A stretch of 64,000 bases of DNA from Stenotrophomonas sp. ZAC14D1_NAIMI4_1 (GCF_003086775.1 NZ_CP026001.1:3810125-3874124), one strand, 5' to 3'; shown: positions 52,240 to 61,879, counted from the stretch's first letter. Translations and numbers: made by a program. Notes: a model not told the origin generated them from the letters alone.

Positions 52240-53655
52240 TCATTGCCAGCCACCGCCCAGCGCGCGGTACAGCTCCACCCGGGCGATGGCGGCCGTGGCC
52301 TGGCTGTTGGCCAGCGCGGCCTGGTTGTCCAGCGCGATGCGCTGGGTACTCAGCACATCCAGCATGTCCACCACGCCGGCCTGGTATTGCCGGCGCGCCG
52401 CGCCCAGGGCGGTTTCGCTCTGCGCAACGGCCACCTGCAGCTGCGTGCTGCGCTGCTGCTCGGCCGCGTAGCCGTCGATGGCATCGTCCACTTCATGCCA
52501 GGCCTGCAGCACCGTGCGCTGGAACTGCAGCGCCGACTGCTGCTGTTGCAGCCGGCTCAACGCCAGATTGGCCTTCAGGCGCCCGCCCTGGAAGATCGGC
52601 AGGCTGATCGACGGCCCGATGCTGAAACGGTGTGCATCCCAGCCGTCCAGGTCATCCAGCTGCTTTGCCTGGAATCCCGCATCGCCATTCAAGGTGATGC
52701 GCGGCAGGAAGCTGGCCTTGGCCACGCCGATGTTCGCGGTGGCCGCATGCAACGCCGCTTCGGCGCGGCGGATGTCCGGTCGGCGTTCGGCCAGTTCACT
52801 GGGCAGCCCCACCGCCACCGGCGGCAGCACCGGCCAATCGGCACGCACGTCCTGCAGCTGCGCATCCACTGCCTGCGGTGGCCTGGCCAGCAGGAAGGCC
52901 AGTGCATTGCGCAGCTGCGACTGGCGGTGCCGCAGCGGGGCGATGCGTGCCTGCAGCGCGGCCACCTGCGCCGCGGCGCTCGAGACCTGCAGCGTGCTGG
53001 CCACACCCTGGCGCTGGCGCGCCTCGGTCAGGCGCTGGATGTCGGCGGCGATGCGCAGGTTGTCCTCGGTGATCGCCAGCAGCTGCGCGGTCGCACGCAG
53101 CTGCAGGTAGGAGCGCGCGGTTTCGGCCAGCAGCGCAATGCGCACCGCATGCGCGTCCTCCTCGGCCATCTGCACGCGGGCGTCGGCCGCTTCCACCTGG
53201 CGGCGCACGCGGCCCCACAGGTCCAGCTCCCAGCTCAGGCCGATGCCGGCCTGGAACAGGCCGAAGTCCTCGCGGCCCGCATTGCCGGAGGGATCGCTCA
53301 GGCCGACCTCGCTGTTGCGTGCGCGCACACCGCTGGCGCTGGCCGCCACCGAGGGCAGCCGGTCGGCCGCGCTGATGCCACGCGCCGCGCGGCTCTGCTG
53401 CACCCGGTTGGCGGCCAGCTGCAGGTCCAGGTTGGACTGCAGCACCTGCCCGGCAAGCTGGCCCAGCAGCGGATCATGGAAACCGGCCCACCAGGCTGCA
53501 TCGTCGTCGAGAGGCGTGGTGGTCACGGCCTCGCCCTGCCACTGCGCCGGCAGCCCGGCCTGCGGCCGCACGAAGTCCGGCCCCATCGTGCACGCCGCCA
53601 CGGCCAGGCACAGCGCAGCACTGGCAAGCGTCTTCATTGCGCGACGCGTGCTCAT
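52240..53655 (-). CDS. NodT-family outer membrane efflux lipoprotein
   Basis: 471 residues from MSTRRAMKTLASAALCLA with lipobox VAAC (Cys near 22), so lipid-anchored. TolC-fold duplicated repeat: LDLQLAANRVQQSRAARG, SWELDLWGRVRRQVEAADAR, ETARSYLQLRATAQLL, then ERRPDIRRAEAALHAATANIG, FSIGPSISLPIFQGGRLKANL and YQAGVVDMLDVLSTQRIAL. It provides the outer-membrane duct of a tripartite drug pump. Its ATG overlaps the HlyD stop (ATGA). The order on the transcript is MFS, HlyD, NodT. Confidence 0.93.
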   Translation of the reverse strand: MSTRRAMKTLASAALCLAVAACTMGPDFVRPQAGLPAQWQGEAVTTTPLDDDAAWWAGFHDPLLGQLAGQVLQSNLDLQLAANRVQQSRAARGISAADRLPSVAASASGVRARNSEVGLSDPSGNAGREDFGLFQAGIGLSWELDLWGRVRRQVEAADARVQMAEEDAHAVRIALLAETARSYLQLRATAQLLAITEDNLRIAADIQRLTEARQRQGVASTLQVSSAAAQVAALQARIAPLRHRQSQLRNALAFLLARPPQAVDAQLQDVRADWPVLPPVAVGLPSELAERRPDIRRAEAALHAATANIGVAKASFLPRITLNGDAGFQAKQLDDLDGWDAHRFSIGPSISLPIFQGGRLKANLALSRLQQQQSALQFQRTVLQAWHEVDDAIDGYAAEQQRSTQLQVAVAQSETALGAARRQYQAGVVDMLDVLSTQRIALDNQAALANSQATAAIARVELYRALGGGWQ

Positions 53656-54689
53656 GCGCCCTCCCCGCCCTGCAGGTCCACGCGCGCTTCCACCGACATG
53701 CCGGCGCGCAACTGGTCCAGCAGCGGCTGGCCCGGTTCCAGCACGATCTTCACCGGAATGCGCTGCACCACCTTGGTGAAGTTGCCGGTGGCGTTTTCCG
53801 GCGCGACGGCGGCGAAGGTCACGCCCGTGGCCGGGGCGATGCTGTCGATGTGGCCGTGCAGGCGCGTGCCGGGGAACACGTCCACCGTCAGCTCCACCGG
53901 CTGGCCGGCGTGCATGCGGGTCATCTGCGTTTCCTGGAAATTGGCGACCACGAAGGCGCGCTGCAGCGGCACCACGGCCGCCACCGCCGTGCCCGGCGTC
54001 AGGTAGGCACCGACGCGTACCGCGCGGCGGCCGACCACCCCGTCGATGGGTGCGCGCAGTTCGGTGTGCGAAAGATCCAGTTCCGCCCGCGCCTGCGCCG
54101 CTTCGGCGCGCTGCACGGCGGCCTGCGCCGACTGCACGCCGGCAGCGAGGATGCCGGTGCGCTGGCGCGCGGTGCTCAGCGCCGCCTGCCCCTGCTGCAG
54201 GTGCGCATTGGCCACGGCCTGCTTCGACTGCGCCTGCTGCGCGTTCTGCACCGTACCGGCGCCATCGCGGGCGAGTTCGCGGTAGCGCTGCTGGTCGGCG
54301 CTGGCCAGGGTCAGCTCGGAACGGCTGACATCGACGCTGGCGCGGGCCTGTTCGATCAGCGAGCCCTGCTGTGCCAGCGCGGCCTGCGCATTGGCCAGCT
54401 GCGCGCGCGCATTGGCCAGGTCGGCGCGCGCCGCCTGCAGTGCCACCTGGTAGTCGCGGTCATCGATGCGGGCCAGCACATCACCTGCTTTTACTTTCTG
54501 GTTGTCCTGCACCTCGACGCTGCTGACGAAGCCGGCCACCTTCGGTGCGACCACGGTGAAATCAGCATTGACGTAGGCGTTGTCGGTGCGCTGGTAGCGA
54601 CCGTCGCGCAGCAGCAGCCAGCCGCCGATGGCCAGCGCCAGCACGCCCAGCGCAAGGCCGGTATTGAGGGTTGTCTTGTTGAGGCTCAT
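53652..54689 (-). CDS. HlyD/EmrA-family membrane fusion protein
   Basis: 345 residues from MSLNKTTLNTGLALGVL. Signal-anchor about 9-27, then the biotinyl-lipoyl half QRTDNAYVNADFTVVAPKVAG and VQDNQKVKAGDVLARIDDRD. A long coiled coil rich in Ala/Gln covers ~85-190 (LANARAQLANAQAALAQQG), then DLSHTELRAPIDGVVGRRAV, FVVANFQETQMTRMHAGQP and VDVFPGTRLHGHIDSIAPATG. The family links inner-membrane MFS pumps to outer-membrane ducts. It starts 26 bp downstream of the MFS gene. Resembles EmrA. Confidence 0.93.
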   Translation of the reverse strand: MSLNKTTLNTGLALGVLALAIGGWLLLRDGRYQRTDNAYVNADFTVVAPKVAGFVSSVEVQDNQKVKAGDVLARIDDRDYQVALQAARADLANARAQLANAQAALAQQGSLIEQARASVDVSRSELTLASADQQRYRELARDGAGTVQNAQQAQSKQAVANAHLQQGQAALSTARQRTGILAAGVQSAQAAVQRAEAAQARAELDLSHTELRAPIDGVVGRRAVRVGAYLTPGTAVAAVVPLQRAFVVANFQETQMTRMHAGQPVELTVDVFPGTRLHGHIDSIAPATGVTFAAVAPENATGNFTKVVQRIPVKIVLEPGQPLLDQLRAGMSVEARVDLQGGEGA

Positions 54690-54715
54690 GCGGGGGAGTC
54701 CTTGAAAAGTGGGAG

Positions 54716-56230
54716 TCAGGCCACGGCACGTGGCGGATGGACGCGGGTCGCCCACGGCAGCAGCGGCAGGCAGCCCAGGGCCACCAGCGCCACCAGCCAG
54801 TACAGGTCGGCCGAGGTCAGCGCCTGGACCTGGGCGTGCAGGCGTGCGGGCAGATCGGTGCTGGCCGGCAGCCACGGCTGGTTGCCCAGGTGGTCCACCA
54901 GCGCGGTGGAATGCAGGTGGCGCCGCGACTGCCCGACCGCATCGAGCACGCCGCCGGCGAACACCGCGGAGAAACCCTTGACGGTGTTGAACCAGGCCGA
55001 GGCGAACGGACCGTCCTGCGGTGCCAGGCCGGTGGTCGCCAGCAGCAGCAACGGCAGCACCGCCATCGGCTGTGCCACCACCTGCAGCAACTGCACCCAC
55101 AGGAAGTTGTCGCGGTTCCACTGCACGTCCAGGTGCGCGCCGAGGAAGCAGGCCGCGGCCAGCAGCAACAGCCCTGCCGCCTGTACCCAGCGGCAATCCA
55201 CCGCACGCTGGTTCATCAGGGTGGCCACCAGCGGCAGCGCAATGACCTGCGGCAGCGCCACCCACAGCAGCATCGGCGCGGTCTGCAGCGGGCGGTAACC
55301 CTGCACGCTGGCCAGGTAGCCGGAGGGAATGGAAATGACGGCCAGCAGCACGAACAGCACGCCCACGCAGGTCACCAGCGCGTAGCTGAGGTTGCGATGG
55401 GCCAGCAGCTGCAGCTTGAAGAACGGCAGCGGGTGGAACCATTCGTTGATGAGGAACAGCACCAGCAGGCCGCTGCCGCCGCCCAGCAGCACCGTGATCA
55501 ACGGCGAATCGAACCAGTTCAGGCGCGCGCCCTGGGTCAGGCCCAGCACCAGCATGACCAGCGCGGGCAGCCCCAGGGCCAGGCCCACGCCGTTGAACTG
55601 GGCAAAGCGCTCCAGCCGCAGTGGGTCCTGCGGCAGGCCCCAGCCGACCATCGCCATGCCAGCCACGCAGAACGGTACGATCTGCCAGAACGCGAACTGC
55701 CAGCCCGCGTGCTCGACCCACAGCGCGGCCAGCGGCGTGCCCATGCTTGGCCCGAAGGTGGCGGTCAGTGCATAGCCGGCCAGGCCGTACAGCTTGATGC
55801 CCGGTGGCAGGAAGCGCAGCGCCACGCTCATCAGCAGCGGCGGCAGCGCGCCACCGGCCAGGCCCTGCAGCGCGCGCAGCAGCAGGAAGGTGGGCAGGTC
55901 CGGTGCCAGCGGGCACAGCACGCCCAGCAGCATGAAGGCGGCAATCATCACCAGGGCGAAGCGGCGCAGCGAGAACGTCACCGCACACCACGGCGCGAAT
56001 GCCATCGCACTGACCGACATCGCGCTGTACACGCTGATGATCCAGCTGCCGTCATCGACGCTGAAGCCCATCGCGCCGCGGATGTCGGCCAGCGCGACCT
56101 TGGTGATGTTCTCGTTGAAACCCGACACCAGCACCACCAGCAGCACGCCGCACAGGCCCACCACGATGCGGCGGTCGAAGGTGGGGGCAGAGGGCGCGGC
56201 GGGTGCCCGGGGCAAGGCGACCGCGCTCAT
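54716..56230 (-). CDS. DHA2 (EmrB/QacA)-type MFS drug exporter
   Basis: 504 residues from MSAVALPRAPAAPSAPTF, with about 14 membrane segments. Family motifs: VSGFNENITKVALADIRGAM, SWIISVYSAMSVSAMAFAPW, FLLLRALQGLAGGALPPLLM, YGLAGYALTATFGPSMGTPL, and a late PFASAWFNTVKGFSAVFAGG. It is the inner-membrane proton-driven pump of the tripartite operon; drugs or organic solvents are typical substrates. A LysR-type gene on the same strand lies 199 bp upstream and probably regulates the operon. Confidence 0.92.
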   Translation of the reverse strand: MSAVALPRAPAAPSAPTFDRRIVVGLCGVLLVVLVSGFNENITKVALADIRGAMGFSVDDGSWIISVYSAMSVSAMAFAPWCAVTFSLRRFALVMIAAFMLLGVLCPLAPDLPTFLLLRALQGLAGGALPPLLMSVALRFLPPGIKLYGLAGYALTATFGPSMGTPLAALWVEHAGWQFAFWQIVPFCVAGMAMVGWGLPQDPLRLERFAQFNGVGLALGLPALVMLVLGLTQGARLNWFDSPLITVLLGGGSGLLVLFLINEWFHPLPFFKLQLLAHRNLSYALVTCVGVLFVLLAVISIPSGYLASVQGYRPLQTAPMLLWVALPQVIALPLVATLMNQRAVDCRWVQAAGLLLLAAACFLGAHLDVQWNRDNFLWVQLLQVVAQPMAVLPLLLLATTGLAPQDGPFASAWFNTVKGFSAVFAGGVLDAVGQSRRHLHSTALVDHLGNQPWLPASTDLPARLHAQVQALTSADLYWLVALVALGCLPLLPWATRVHPPRAVA

Positions 56231-56393
56231 CGGTGCCGGCCGATCCGTGCAGCGCACGGCAGGTGAAGCGACATGGCGTGCGCTCGGTGACGGTGGGGAG
56301 CGCAGTCTAGGCAGGCCCACTGCTGCGAAAAATGGCGTGGGTGCGATGCCACCCGTGCGCGGGACGCACGTATCCGGGGGGATGTCGATTCTG

Positions 56394-56420
56394 GTAGGTG
56401 CCGACCGTTGGTCGGCACGC
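56394..56420 (+). repeat. SMAG palindrome (GTGCCGACC subtype)
   Basis: GTAGGTGCCGACC, GTT, GGTCGGCACGC. The stem is the same as the hairpin at 38379-38399 that has lost its GTAG. It lies 9 bp past the LysR gene stop on the other strand orientation, inside the LysR-MFS junction. Confidence 0.82.
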
Positions 56421-56429
56421 CTTCAGGAC

Positions 56430-57338
56430 CTACACGGCGTCAGCGTCGCACATCGCCTTGATCGCGCGGCGCAGCCAGCGGTGTGCCGGATCGTTGTCCA
56501 TGCGCGGGTGCCAGGCCTGCACCAGGGCAACCGTGCGCACCGATACCGGCAGCGGGAACATGCGCAGCGGCAGCCCCATGTAAGCGATGCGATCGAGCAT
56601 GACGCTCGGCATCTGCGGCAGCACCAGGTCCGACGCGGCCGCTGCGAAGATCGCGCCATGGAAGGTGGGGATCACCATCGCTACCCGTCGGGCCAGGCCC
56701 ATCTGCGCCAGCTCATCATCGATCGGACCATGGGCGATGCCCCGCCGCGAGACGGCAATGTGGTCGCAGGCGGCGAAACGCTCGGCGGTGATGTCCCCGT
56801 CGAACAACGGATGATCCTCGCGCGCCGCGCCCAGCAGCGCCGTGGTGAACAGGTTCTGCACCTTGGTCTCCGGTGCATGCTTGCCGGCGGTGCTGATGAA
56901 CAGGTCGATCCGGCCCTGCACCATCGCATCATCGTCGGTATCGCCTTCAGGCATGAAGCGCAGCGTGCAGCGTGGCGCCTGCTGGCGGAACACCTCGCGC
57001 AGGCGACCGCCGTAGCTGCCGATGAACACATCGTTGGCACGGATGCTGAAGGTGTGCTCCAGGGTCTGGATGTCCACTTCGCGGCCATCATGGAACACCC
57101 GGTGCGCCTGCTCGATCACATCACGCACCTGCTCGCGCAGCTCCAGCGCGCGCGGGGTCGGCGCCAGCCCGCGGCCGGCCCGCACCAGCACCGGATCGCC
57201 CAGCGCCTCGCGGATCCGCCCGAGGGTACGGCTCATGGCCGGGGCGCTGAGGTTCATCCGGCGTGCCGCACCGGCGACGCTGCCTTCATCCAGCAGGACA
57301 TCCAGCGCGAGCAGCAGGTTCAGGTCAGGCAAGGGCAT
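56430..57338 (-). CDS. LysR-family transcriptional regulator of the efflux operon (predicted)
   Basis: 302 residues from MPLPDLNLLLALDVLLDEG, preceded by GGAG at 6-nt spacing. The winged HTH is at 1-65 (GSVAGAARRMNLSAPAMSRTL, GDPVLVRAGRGLAPTPRA), a linker helix with ELREQVRDVIEQ, and an effector domain from ~90 (IRANDVFIGSYGGRLREVF, PAFISTAG-like LFISTAGKH, LVLPQMPSVML). NodD-like APAMSRTL recognition helix. It is upstream of, and in the same direction as, the MFS-HlyD-NodT operon, so it probably regulates it; the ligand is unknown. Confidence 0.9.
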   Translation of the reverse strand: MPLPDLNLLLALDVLLDEGSVAGAARRMNLSAPAMSRTLGRIREALGDPVLVRAGRGLAPTPRALELREQVRDVIEQAHRVFHDGREVDIQTLEHTFSIRANDVFIGSYGGRLREVFRQQAPRCTLRFMPEGDTDDDAMVQGRIDLFISTAGKHAPETKVQNLFTTALLGAAREDHPLFDGDITAERFAACDHIAVSRRGIAHGPIDDELAQMGLARRVAMVIPTFHGAIFAAAASDLVLPQMPSVMLDRIAYMGLPLRMFPLPVSVRTVALVQAWHPRMDNDPAHRWLRRAIKAMCDADAV

Positions 57339-57479
57339 GGCATTCTCCAGCAGATGGAATGACTCTACGACACCCTTGGCCAAAGTCGATTGCATCCCGT
57401 GCAGGTATTGCCTGCGCCGCACGGCATGGGTGCGCGGCGCGGCATGGGCGACCATCACCGCCTGCCAAGGAGCCTCCCC

Positions 57480-57920
57480 ATGTTCACCACCCTGCTGGTC
57501 GCCCTCGATGGCGGCCCCCAGCACGACGCCCTGCTGGACCTGGTCACCCACGTTGCCGGCCCGCGCAGCCGCATCCACCTGCTCTGCGTGATCGACCCGG
57601 AGTTTGCCCTGCCCGCCGATGCCGGCGACGCCGACCGCCGCGAATACCCCGCCGCGGCGCGCCAGCAGGCGAAGGCCGAGGGCCTGCTGCAGGACGCCAT
57701 CGCACAGCTGCGCGAGCGCGGCATCGATGCCCGCCCGCTGCTGCCGGCGGGCGATCCGGGCGAAGTGATCAGCACCCAGGCGCGCGAATTGGGGGCCGAC
57801 CTGATCGTGATCGGCCATCGCCACCTGTCGCGGCTGCAGCGGCTGCTCGACAGCTCGGTGGCGCAGTGGACGCTGGACCACGCGCCGTGCCCGGTGCTGG
57901 TGGAAACGCGCGGCGGCTGA
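57480..57920 (+). CDS. Universal stress protein (UspA family)
   Basis: 146 residues from MFTTLLVALDGGPQHDAL, with AAGGAG upstream. Alpha/beta fold: strand 1 LLVALDGG, HLLCVIDPEFALPAD, ARPLLPAGDPGEVISTQARE, ADLIVIGHRHLSRLQRLLDS and the end VAQWTLDHAPCPVLVETRGG. The ATP-binding GxRGxS(9x)GS motif reads GHRHLSRLQRLLDSS, so the second glycine is missing; nucleotide binding may still occur. Earlier ATGs would add a low-complexity leader and are rejected. Divergent from the LysR gene. Confidence 0.9.
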   Translation: MFTTLLVALDGGPQHDALLDLVTHVAGPRSRIHLLCVIDPEFALPADAGDADRREYPAAARQQAKAEGLLQDAIAQLRERGIDARPLLPAGDPGEVISTQARELGADLIVIGHRHLSRLQRLLDSSVAQWTLDHAPCPVLVETRGG

Positions 57921-57989
57921 CATCGCGCACGTTGCCCGCACGGTGCCGGGCCGCTATTGTGGTCCCATCAACCGAGACAAGGATCTGTC

Positions 57990-58331
57990 ATGCGCAAGAC
58001 CCTGATCTGTACCGGCCTGCTGCTGGCAATGTGTGCCGGCAGCGCCATCGCCAAGGAAGTGCCGCGCATCGACGCGAGCAGTGATGAAGCGGCCAGCAGC
58101 AGCTTCGCGGCCATGTTCGATGCCCTGCCTGCTGCCGGGCAGGCGGAGCTGGCCGTCGCGATGCTCAAGCTCAACATGCGCGGCGTGAATAGCGCTTACG
58201 ATCTCGCCGGCAGACCGGATCCGTCCATCGTGCCGATCAAGGACGATGTGAGCGGCATGACCGCCGCGGAGATCATCGCGCTGGCGCAGGATGCAAACGA
58301 CGTCAAGATTGTCGACGTCACTGCCGACTGA
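57990..58331 (+). CDS. Small exported protein, DUF6694-like
   Basis: 113 residues from MRKTLICTGLLLAMCAGSA with a signal peptide of about 22 residues (AIA cleavage); the Cys lies within the hydrophobic core and does not make a proper lipobox. The mature part RIDASSDEAASSSFAAMF, ELAVAMLKLNMRG, DDVSGMTAAEIIALAQDAND resembles DUF6694 proteins (IDxSS, Am..l and GkTaeEIi patterns). Probably periplasmic; function unknown. Preceded by ACAAGGA. Confidence 0.72.
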   Translation: MRKTLICTGLLLAMCAGSAIAKEVPRIDASSDEAASSSFAAMFDALPAAGQAELAVAMLKLNMRGVNSAYDLAGRPDPSIVPIKDDVSGMTAAEIIALAQDANDVKIVDVTAD

Positions 58332-58340
58332 CATGCCACG

Positions 58341-58370
58341 CACAGACCCGGCGTCGTTGCCGGGCCTGTG
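58341..58370. terminator. Convergent-junction hairpin
   Basis: CACAG and CCCGGC pair with GCCGGG and CTGTG around GTCGTT, with one A/C mismatch. It lies between convergent stops at 58331 and 58394 and probably serves both strands. Confidence 0.6.
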
Positions 58371-58393
58371 CTGATCGCCAGGCCGGCAACGCC

Positions 58394-59839
58394 TCAGCAG
58401 TCGATCACGCCTTCTTCGCCGCTCTCATCGTCCAGCACCCGGGCGTGCAGGGTCACCTGGTTGCGGCCGGCACGCTTGGCGGCGTACAGCCCGGCATCGG
58501 CGTCGGCCAGCAGCTGGTCGGCGCTGGCCGTGGCCGGCGGGTGCAGGTAAGCCACGCCGATGCTGATGCTGACCGGGCCTTCGGGCAGGCTCAGCGCTTC
58601 CACTGCCAGGCGCAGCCGCTCGGCCAGCGCCAGCACGCCCGATAGCGAACTGCCCGGCACGATCACCGCGAATTCCTCGCCGCCATAGCGCGCCACGCTG
58701 TCAGCCGCGCGCCCGGCGGTGGCCTGCAGCACGGCCGCCACGGCGCGCAGGCATCGGTCGCCCGCCGGGTGGCCGTGCTGGTCGTTGAACGCCTTGAAGT
58801 GGTCGATATCCACCAGCAGCAGGGCCAGCTCGGTGCCGCTGCGGCGGGCGCGGTTCCACTCGGCCTGCAGCACCGTGTCGAACTGGCGCCGGTTGGCAAC
58901 GCCGGTCAGGCCATCCTGCCGCGCCAGCTGGTCCAGCCCGGCCTGGCGTTCCAGCAGATCGATCTGCAGCAGGGTGCTGCGCAGGCTGAAGCCCAGCGTG
59001 GCCACTACGAACCCAGCCAGCGCCAGCGGCCGCGCGTGGTCCACCACCAGGGTGCCGACCACCAGCAGCAGCAGCGGCAGGATCATCGGCCCGCCGGCCT
59101 GCACCAGCCGCGACAGCCGCGGGTGCAGCACCACGCCGCGGGCCGGTGCCTGGCGCAGTGCAAGCAGGGCCAGCAGCAGGAACGGCATGTCGATCAGCAG
59201 GTCGTTATAGGCGCCGAAGGACTGCTCGGCGGTGTAATGGTTGATGTAGAACGCCACCAGCAGGTAGCCCAGCGCGTACAGGGCCAGCGCACGAAAGAAC
59301 ACCCGCCGCTCCGGCACATCGCCGGCCAGCCAGCGCACCACGGCGAAGGCGGCGATGCACAGGTTCTGGATGTCGAACATGTGCTGCATGTTGGCCATCG
59401 CCTGGTCATCGACGTCGATGCGGTCGGCGAAGGACTGCGTGTGCACGAAGAACAGCACGCCGAGCAGGGCGGCCATCAGGCCGTCGATGAGGCTGATGGT
59501 CCAGCGCTCGCGCCGGGCCCGGGCGAGGATGAACACCAGCGGCACGCCATACAGCACATACAGCAGCAGGCTCACGCTGGGGGTGATGTTGGCCCGCCCG
59601 GCACTGAGCGCATCGAGCATGTTGAAGCCCATGCCGCCGGCCCAGAGCAGCAGGGCCAGCGCGGTGGCACGCCACCCCAGCGCCGCCCGGTCACGTTGCG
59701 CCCGCCACAGGCAGGCGGCCGCGGCCAGCAAGGGGGCCGCGGTCAGGAAGCCAAACGAACCGCCACCGGCCGTCCCAGGCCAGAACGCCACGACCAACCC
59801 GTGGCAAAACAGGTACAGCAGCGCCAGCACTACCGGCAT
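58394..59839 (-). CDS. Membrane diguanylate cyclase (GGDEF)
   Basis: 481 residues from MPVVLALLYLFCHGLVVAF. Eight to ten membrane segments fill about 1-300. The GGDEF domain is at ~310-470: QDGLTGVANRRQFDTVL, LLLVDIDHFKAFNDQHGH, GDRCLRAVAAVL, the signature RYGGEEFAVIVPG, and VSISIGVAYLHPP with LLADADAGLYAAKRAGRN. It makes cyclic di-GMP from two GTP. An RxxD inhibitory site (RAAD, five residues before GGEEF) is present, so product inhibition is expected. No adjacent sensor or phosphodiesterase. Confidence 0.94.
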   Translation of the reverse strand: MPVVLALLYLFCHGLVVAFWPGTAGGGSFGFLTAAPLLAAAACLWRAQRDRAALGWRATALALLLWAGGMGFNMLDALSAGRANITPSVSLLLYVLYGVPLVFILARARRERWTISLIDGLMAALLGVLFFVHTQSFADRIDVDDQAMANMQHMFDIQNLCIAAFAVVRWLAGDVPERRVFFRALALYALGYLLVAFYINHYTAEQSFGAYNDLLIDMPFLLLALLALRQAPARGVVLHPRLSRLVQAGGPMILPLLLLVVGTLVVDHARPLALAGFVVATLGFSLRSTLLQIDLLERQAGLDQLARQDGLTGVANRRQFDTVLQAEWNRARRSGTELALLLVDIDHFKAFNDQHGHPAGDRCLRAVAAVLQATAGRAADSVARYGGEEFAVIVPGSSLSGVLALAERLRLAVEALSLPEGPVSISIGVAYLHPPATASADQLLADADAGLYAAKRAGRNQVTLHARVLDDESGEEGVIDC

Positions 59840-60073
59840 GCACTACCCCCATCCGCAAGGCCGTATGCGCGCACCATACCGCAGCACACGGCCACCGCGG
59901 CGTGATCCGCTTTGGAAAAGGCGGATCCGCGACGGTGGCCGCCGTCTCCTGGGGCGGATGCCAGGCGACTGCCGCAGGCCACCCCGGGAAGCCGCTGGGC
60001 AGCCGCGACCTGTAAATGCGAAAATCCCTCCCCATCCCAGCAAGCGCCTCCGCGCCGGCCGCCCCGAGACCCC

Positions 60074-60937
60074 GTGAAAACTCCTGAAGGACTGCGTGCG
60101 CTGATCGACGACGGCGTGATCGATGAAGTGCTCCGCCCGCTCAAGAGCGGCAAGGAAGCGGCCGTGTACGTGGTACGCAGCGGCAACGAGGTGCGCTGCG
60201 CCAAGGTCTACAAGGACATGGCCCAGCGCAGCTTCCAGCAGCGCGTGCAGTACCAGGAAGGCCGCAAGGTGCGCGGCAGCCGCGAGGCGCGTGCGGTGGG
60301 CAAGGCCAGCAAGTACGGCCGCAAGCAGCAGGAAACGGCCTGGAAGAACACCGAGGTGGACGCGCTGTACCAGCTGCGCGATGCCGGCGTGCGCGTGCCC
60401 GAGCCGTTCGGCTACTACCACGGCGTGCTGGTGATGGAGCTGGTCACCGATGCCGACGGTTTCTCTGCCGCCCGCCTGGGCGAGGTGGTGCTGGAGCCGG
60501 AACAGGCCCGCCAGTTCCACCAGACCCTGGTCCGCCAGGTGGTGCGCATGCTGTGCTGCGGCCTGATCCATGGCGACCTGTCGCCGTACAACGTGCTGGT
60601 CGGTCCCGATGGCCCGGTGGTGATCGATTTCCCGCAGGTGGTCAGTGCCGGCGGCAACAATGCCGCGCGCAGCATGCTGCTGCGGGACGTCAACAACCTC
60701 ACCGCCTACCTGGGCCGTTTCGCCCCCGAACTGCTGGACACCTGGTATGGCGAGGAAATGTGGGCGCTGTTCGAGGCGGGCAACCTGCTGCCGGACAGCG
60801 AGCTGACCGGCACCTTCGTGCACGATGAATCCACCATCGACCTGGACAGCGTGCGCCACGCCATCAACGATGCGCGCGAAGAAGCCCTGATCCGCCAGCA
60901 GGGCCGTGAAGCGGCGGAAGAAGACGACGACAGGTAG
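60074..60937 (+). CDS. RIO1-type serine protein kinase
   Basis: 287 residues starting at a GTG (60074, VKTPEGLRAL). The longer upstream frame has low-complexity Pro/Arg and is rejected. RIO fold: LKSGKEAAVYVVRSG (flexible loop), KVYKDMAQRSFQQRVQYQEG, KYGRKQQETAWKNTEV, the hinge VLVMELVTDADG, catalytic loop GLIHGDLSPYNVLV and metal site VVIDFPQVV. Resembles the Pseudomonas PA4780-like RIO kinases. It probably phosphorylates an unidentified protein on serine. The TAG stop (60935-60937) lies in the GTAG of a SMAG repeat. Confidence 0.92.
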   Translation: MKTPEGLRALIDDGVIDEVLRPLKSGKEAAVYVVRSGNEVRCAKVYKDMAQRSFQQRVQYQEGRKVRGSREARAVGKASKYGRKQQETAWKNTEVDALYQLRDAGVRVPEPFGYYHGVLVMELVTDADGFSAARLGEVVLEPEQARQFHQTLVRQVVRMLCCGLIHGDLSPYNVLVGPDGPVVIDFPQVVSAGGNNAARSMLLRDVNNLTAYLGRFAPELLDTWYGEEMWALFEAGNLLPDSELTGTFVHDESTIDLDSVRHAINDAREEALIRQQGREAAEEDDDR

Positions 60938-61024
60938 CGCCACGCCATGCGTGGCGGCTGGCCGCCGTAACGTCGAGCGTGCTCGACGGTTCCGAAGGCA
61001 ATGCCGGCCAGCGGCCGGCACTAC
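60934..61024. repeat. SMAG repeats with an intervening palindrome
   Basis: A plus copy at 60934-60958 (GTAGCGCCACGCC, GCGTGGCGGC) supplies the RIO kinase stop. A minus copy of another subtype (GCCGGCC) is at 61002-61024, ending CACTAC. Between them CGTCGAGC, GT, GCTCGACG (60971-60988) forms a perfect 8-bp hairpin. Confidence 0.82.
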
Positions 61025-61027
61025 AAC

Positions 61028-61858
61028 TCAGGCGTGCAGCGCGCGGGCGTGGTGGGCGATGTGCTCGCCGATGAAGCTGGCGATGAAGTAATAGCTGTGG
61101 TCATAGCCCGGCTGCAGGCGCAGGGTCAGCGGGTGGCCGGCGGCCTCGCAGGCCTGCTGCAGGCGTTCGGGCTGCAGCTGGTTCTGCAGGAACTCATCCG
61201 CATCGCCCTGGTCGACCAGCAGCGGCAGGCGCTCGCTGGCATCGGCCACCAGCGCGGTGGCATCCCACTGCGCCCAGTCGGCCGGGTTGTCGCCCAGGTA
61301 CGCGGTGAAGGCCTTCTGGCCCCACGGCACCTGGCTGGGCGCGACGATCGGCGAGAACGCCGACACGCTGCGGTAGCGGCCCGGGTTGCGCAGCGCCAGC
61401 ACCAGCGCGCCATGCCCACCCATCGAATGGCCGCTGATCGCACGCGCATCGCTGGCCGGGAAGTTCGCTTCGATCAGCGCCGGCAGTTCGTGCACCACGT
61501 AGTCGTGCATGCGGTAGTGCTTCGCCCACGGCTGTTCGGTGGCGTTGAGATAGAAACCGGCACCCTTGCCCAGGTCGTAGCCTTCGGCATCGGCGACGTC
61601 ATCGCCGCGCGGGCTGGTATCCGGCGCCACCAGGATCACGCCGTGCTCGGCGGCGTAGCGCTGCGCACCCGCCTTGGTGATGACGTTCTGTTCGGTGCAG
61701 GTCAGGCCGCTCAGCCAGTACAGCACCGGCAGCGCCTGCGTGGCCGCCTGCGGCGGCAGGTACACGGCGAACTGCATATCGCAGCCCAGGGTGGCCGAGT
61801 GGTGGCGGTAGACGTCCTGCCAGCCACCGAAACAGGCGCGGTGTTCGATGCGTTCCAT
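61028..61858 (-). CDS. fghA: S-formylglutathione hydrolase
   Basis: 276 residues from [19 protein letters not shown], with AGGAG upstream. Esterase D family: [48 protein letters not shown], nucleophile elbow [12 protein letters not shown], catalytic Asp in [10 protein letters not shown] and His in [12 protein letters not shown]. Hydrolyses S-formylglutathione to formate and glutathione, the second step of formaldehyde detoxification after the adhC product. It is the last gene of frmR-adhC-yqcC-like-fghA. Confidence 0.95.
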   Translation of the reverse strand: MERIEHRACFGGWQDVYRHHSATLGCDMQFAVYLPPQAATQALPVLYWLSGLTCTEQNVITKAGAQRYAAEHGVILVAPDTSPRGDDVADAEGYDLGKGAGFYLNATEQPWAKHYRMHDYVVHELPALIEANFPASDARAISGHSMGGHGALVLALRNPGRYRSVSAFSPIVAPSQVPWGQKAFTAYLGDNPADWAQWDATALVADASERLPLLVDQGDADEFLQNQLQPERLQQACEAAGHPLTLRLQPGYDHSYYFIASFIGEHIAHHARALHA

Positions 61859-61879
61859 GGTGTTCTCCTGCGCGGCGCG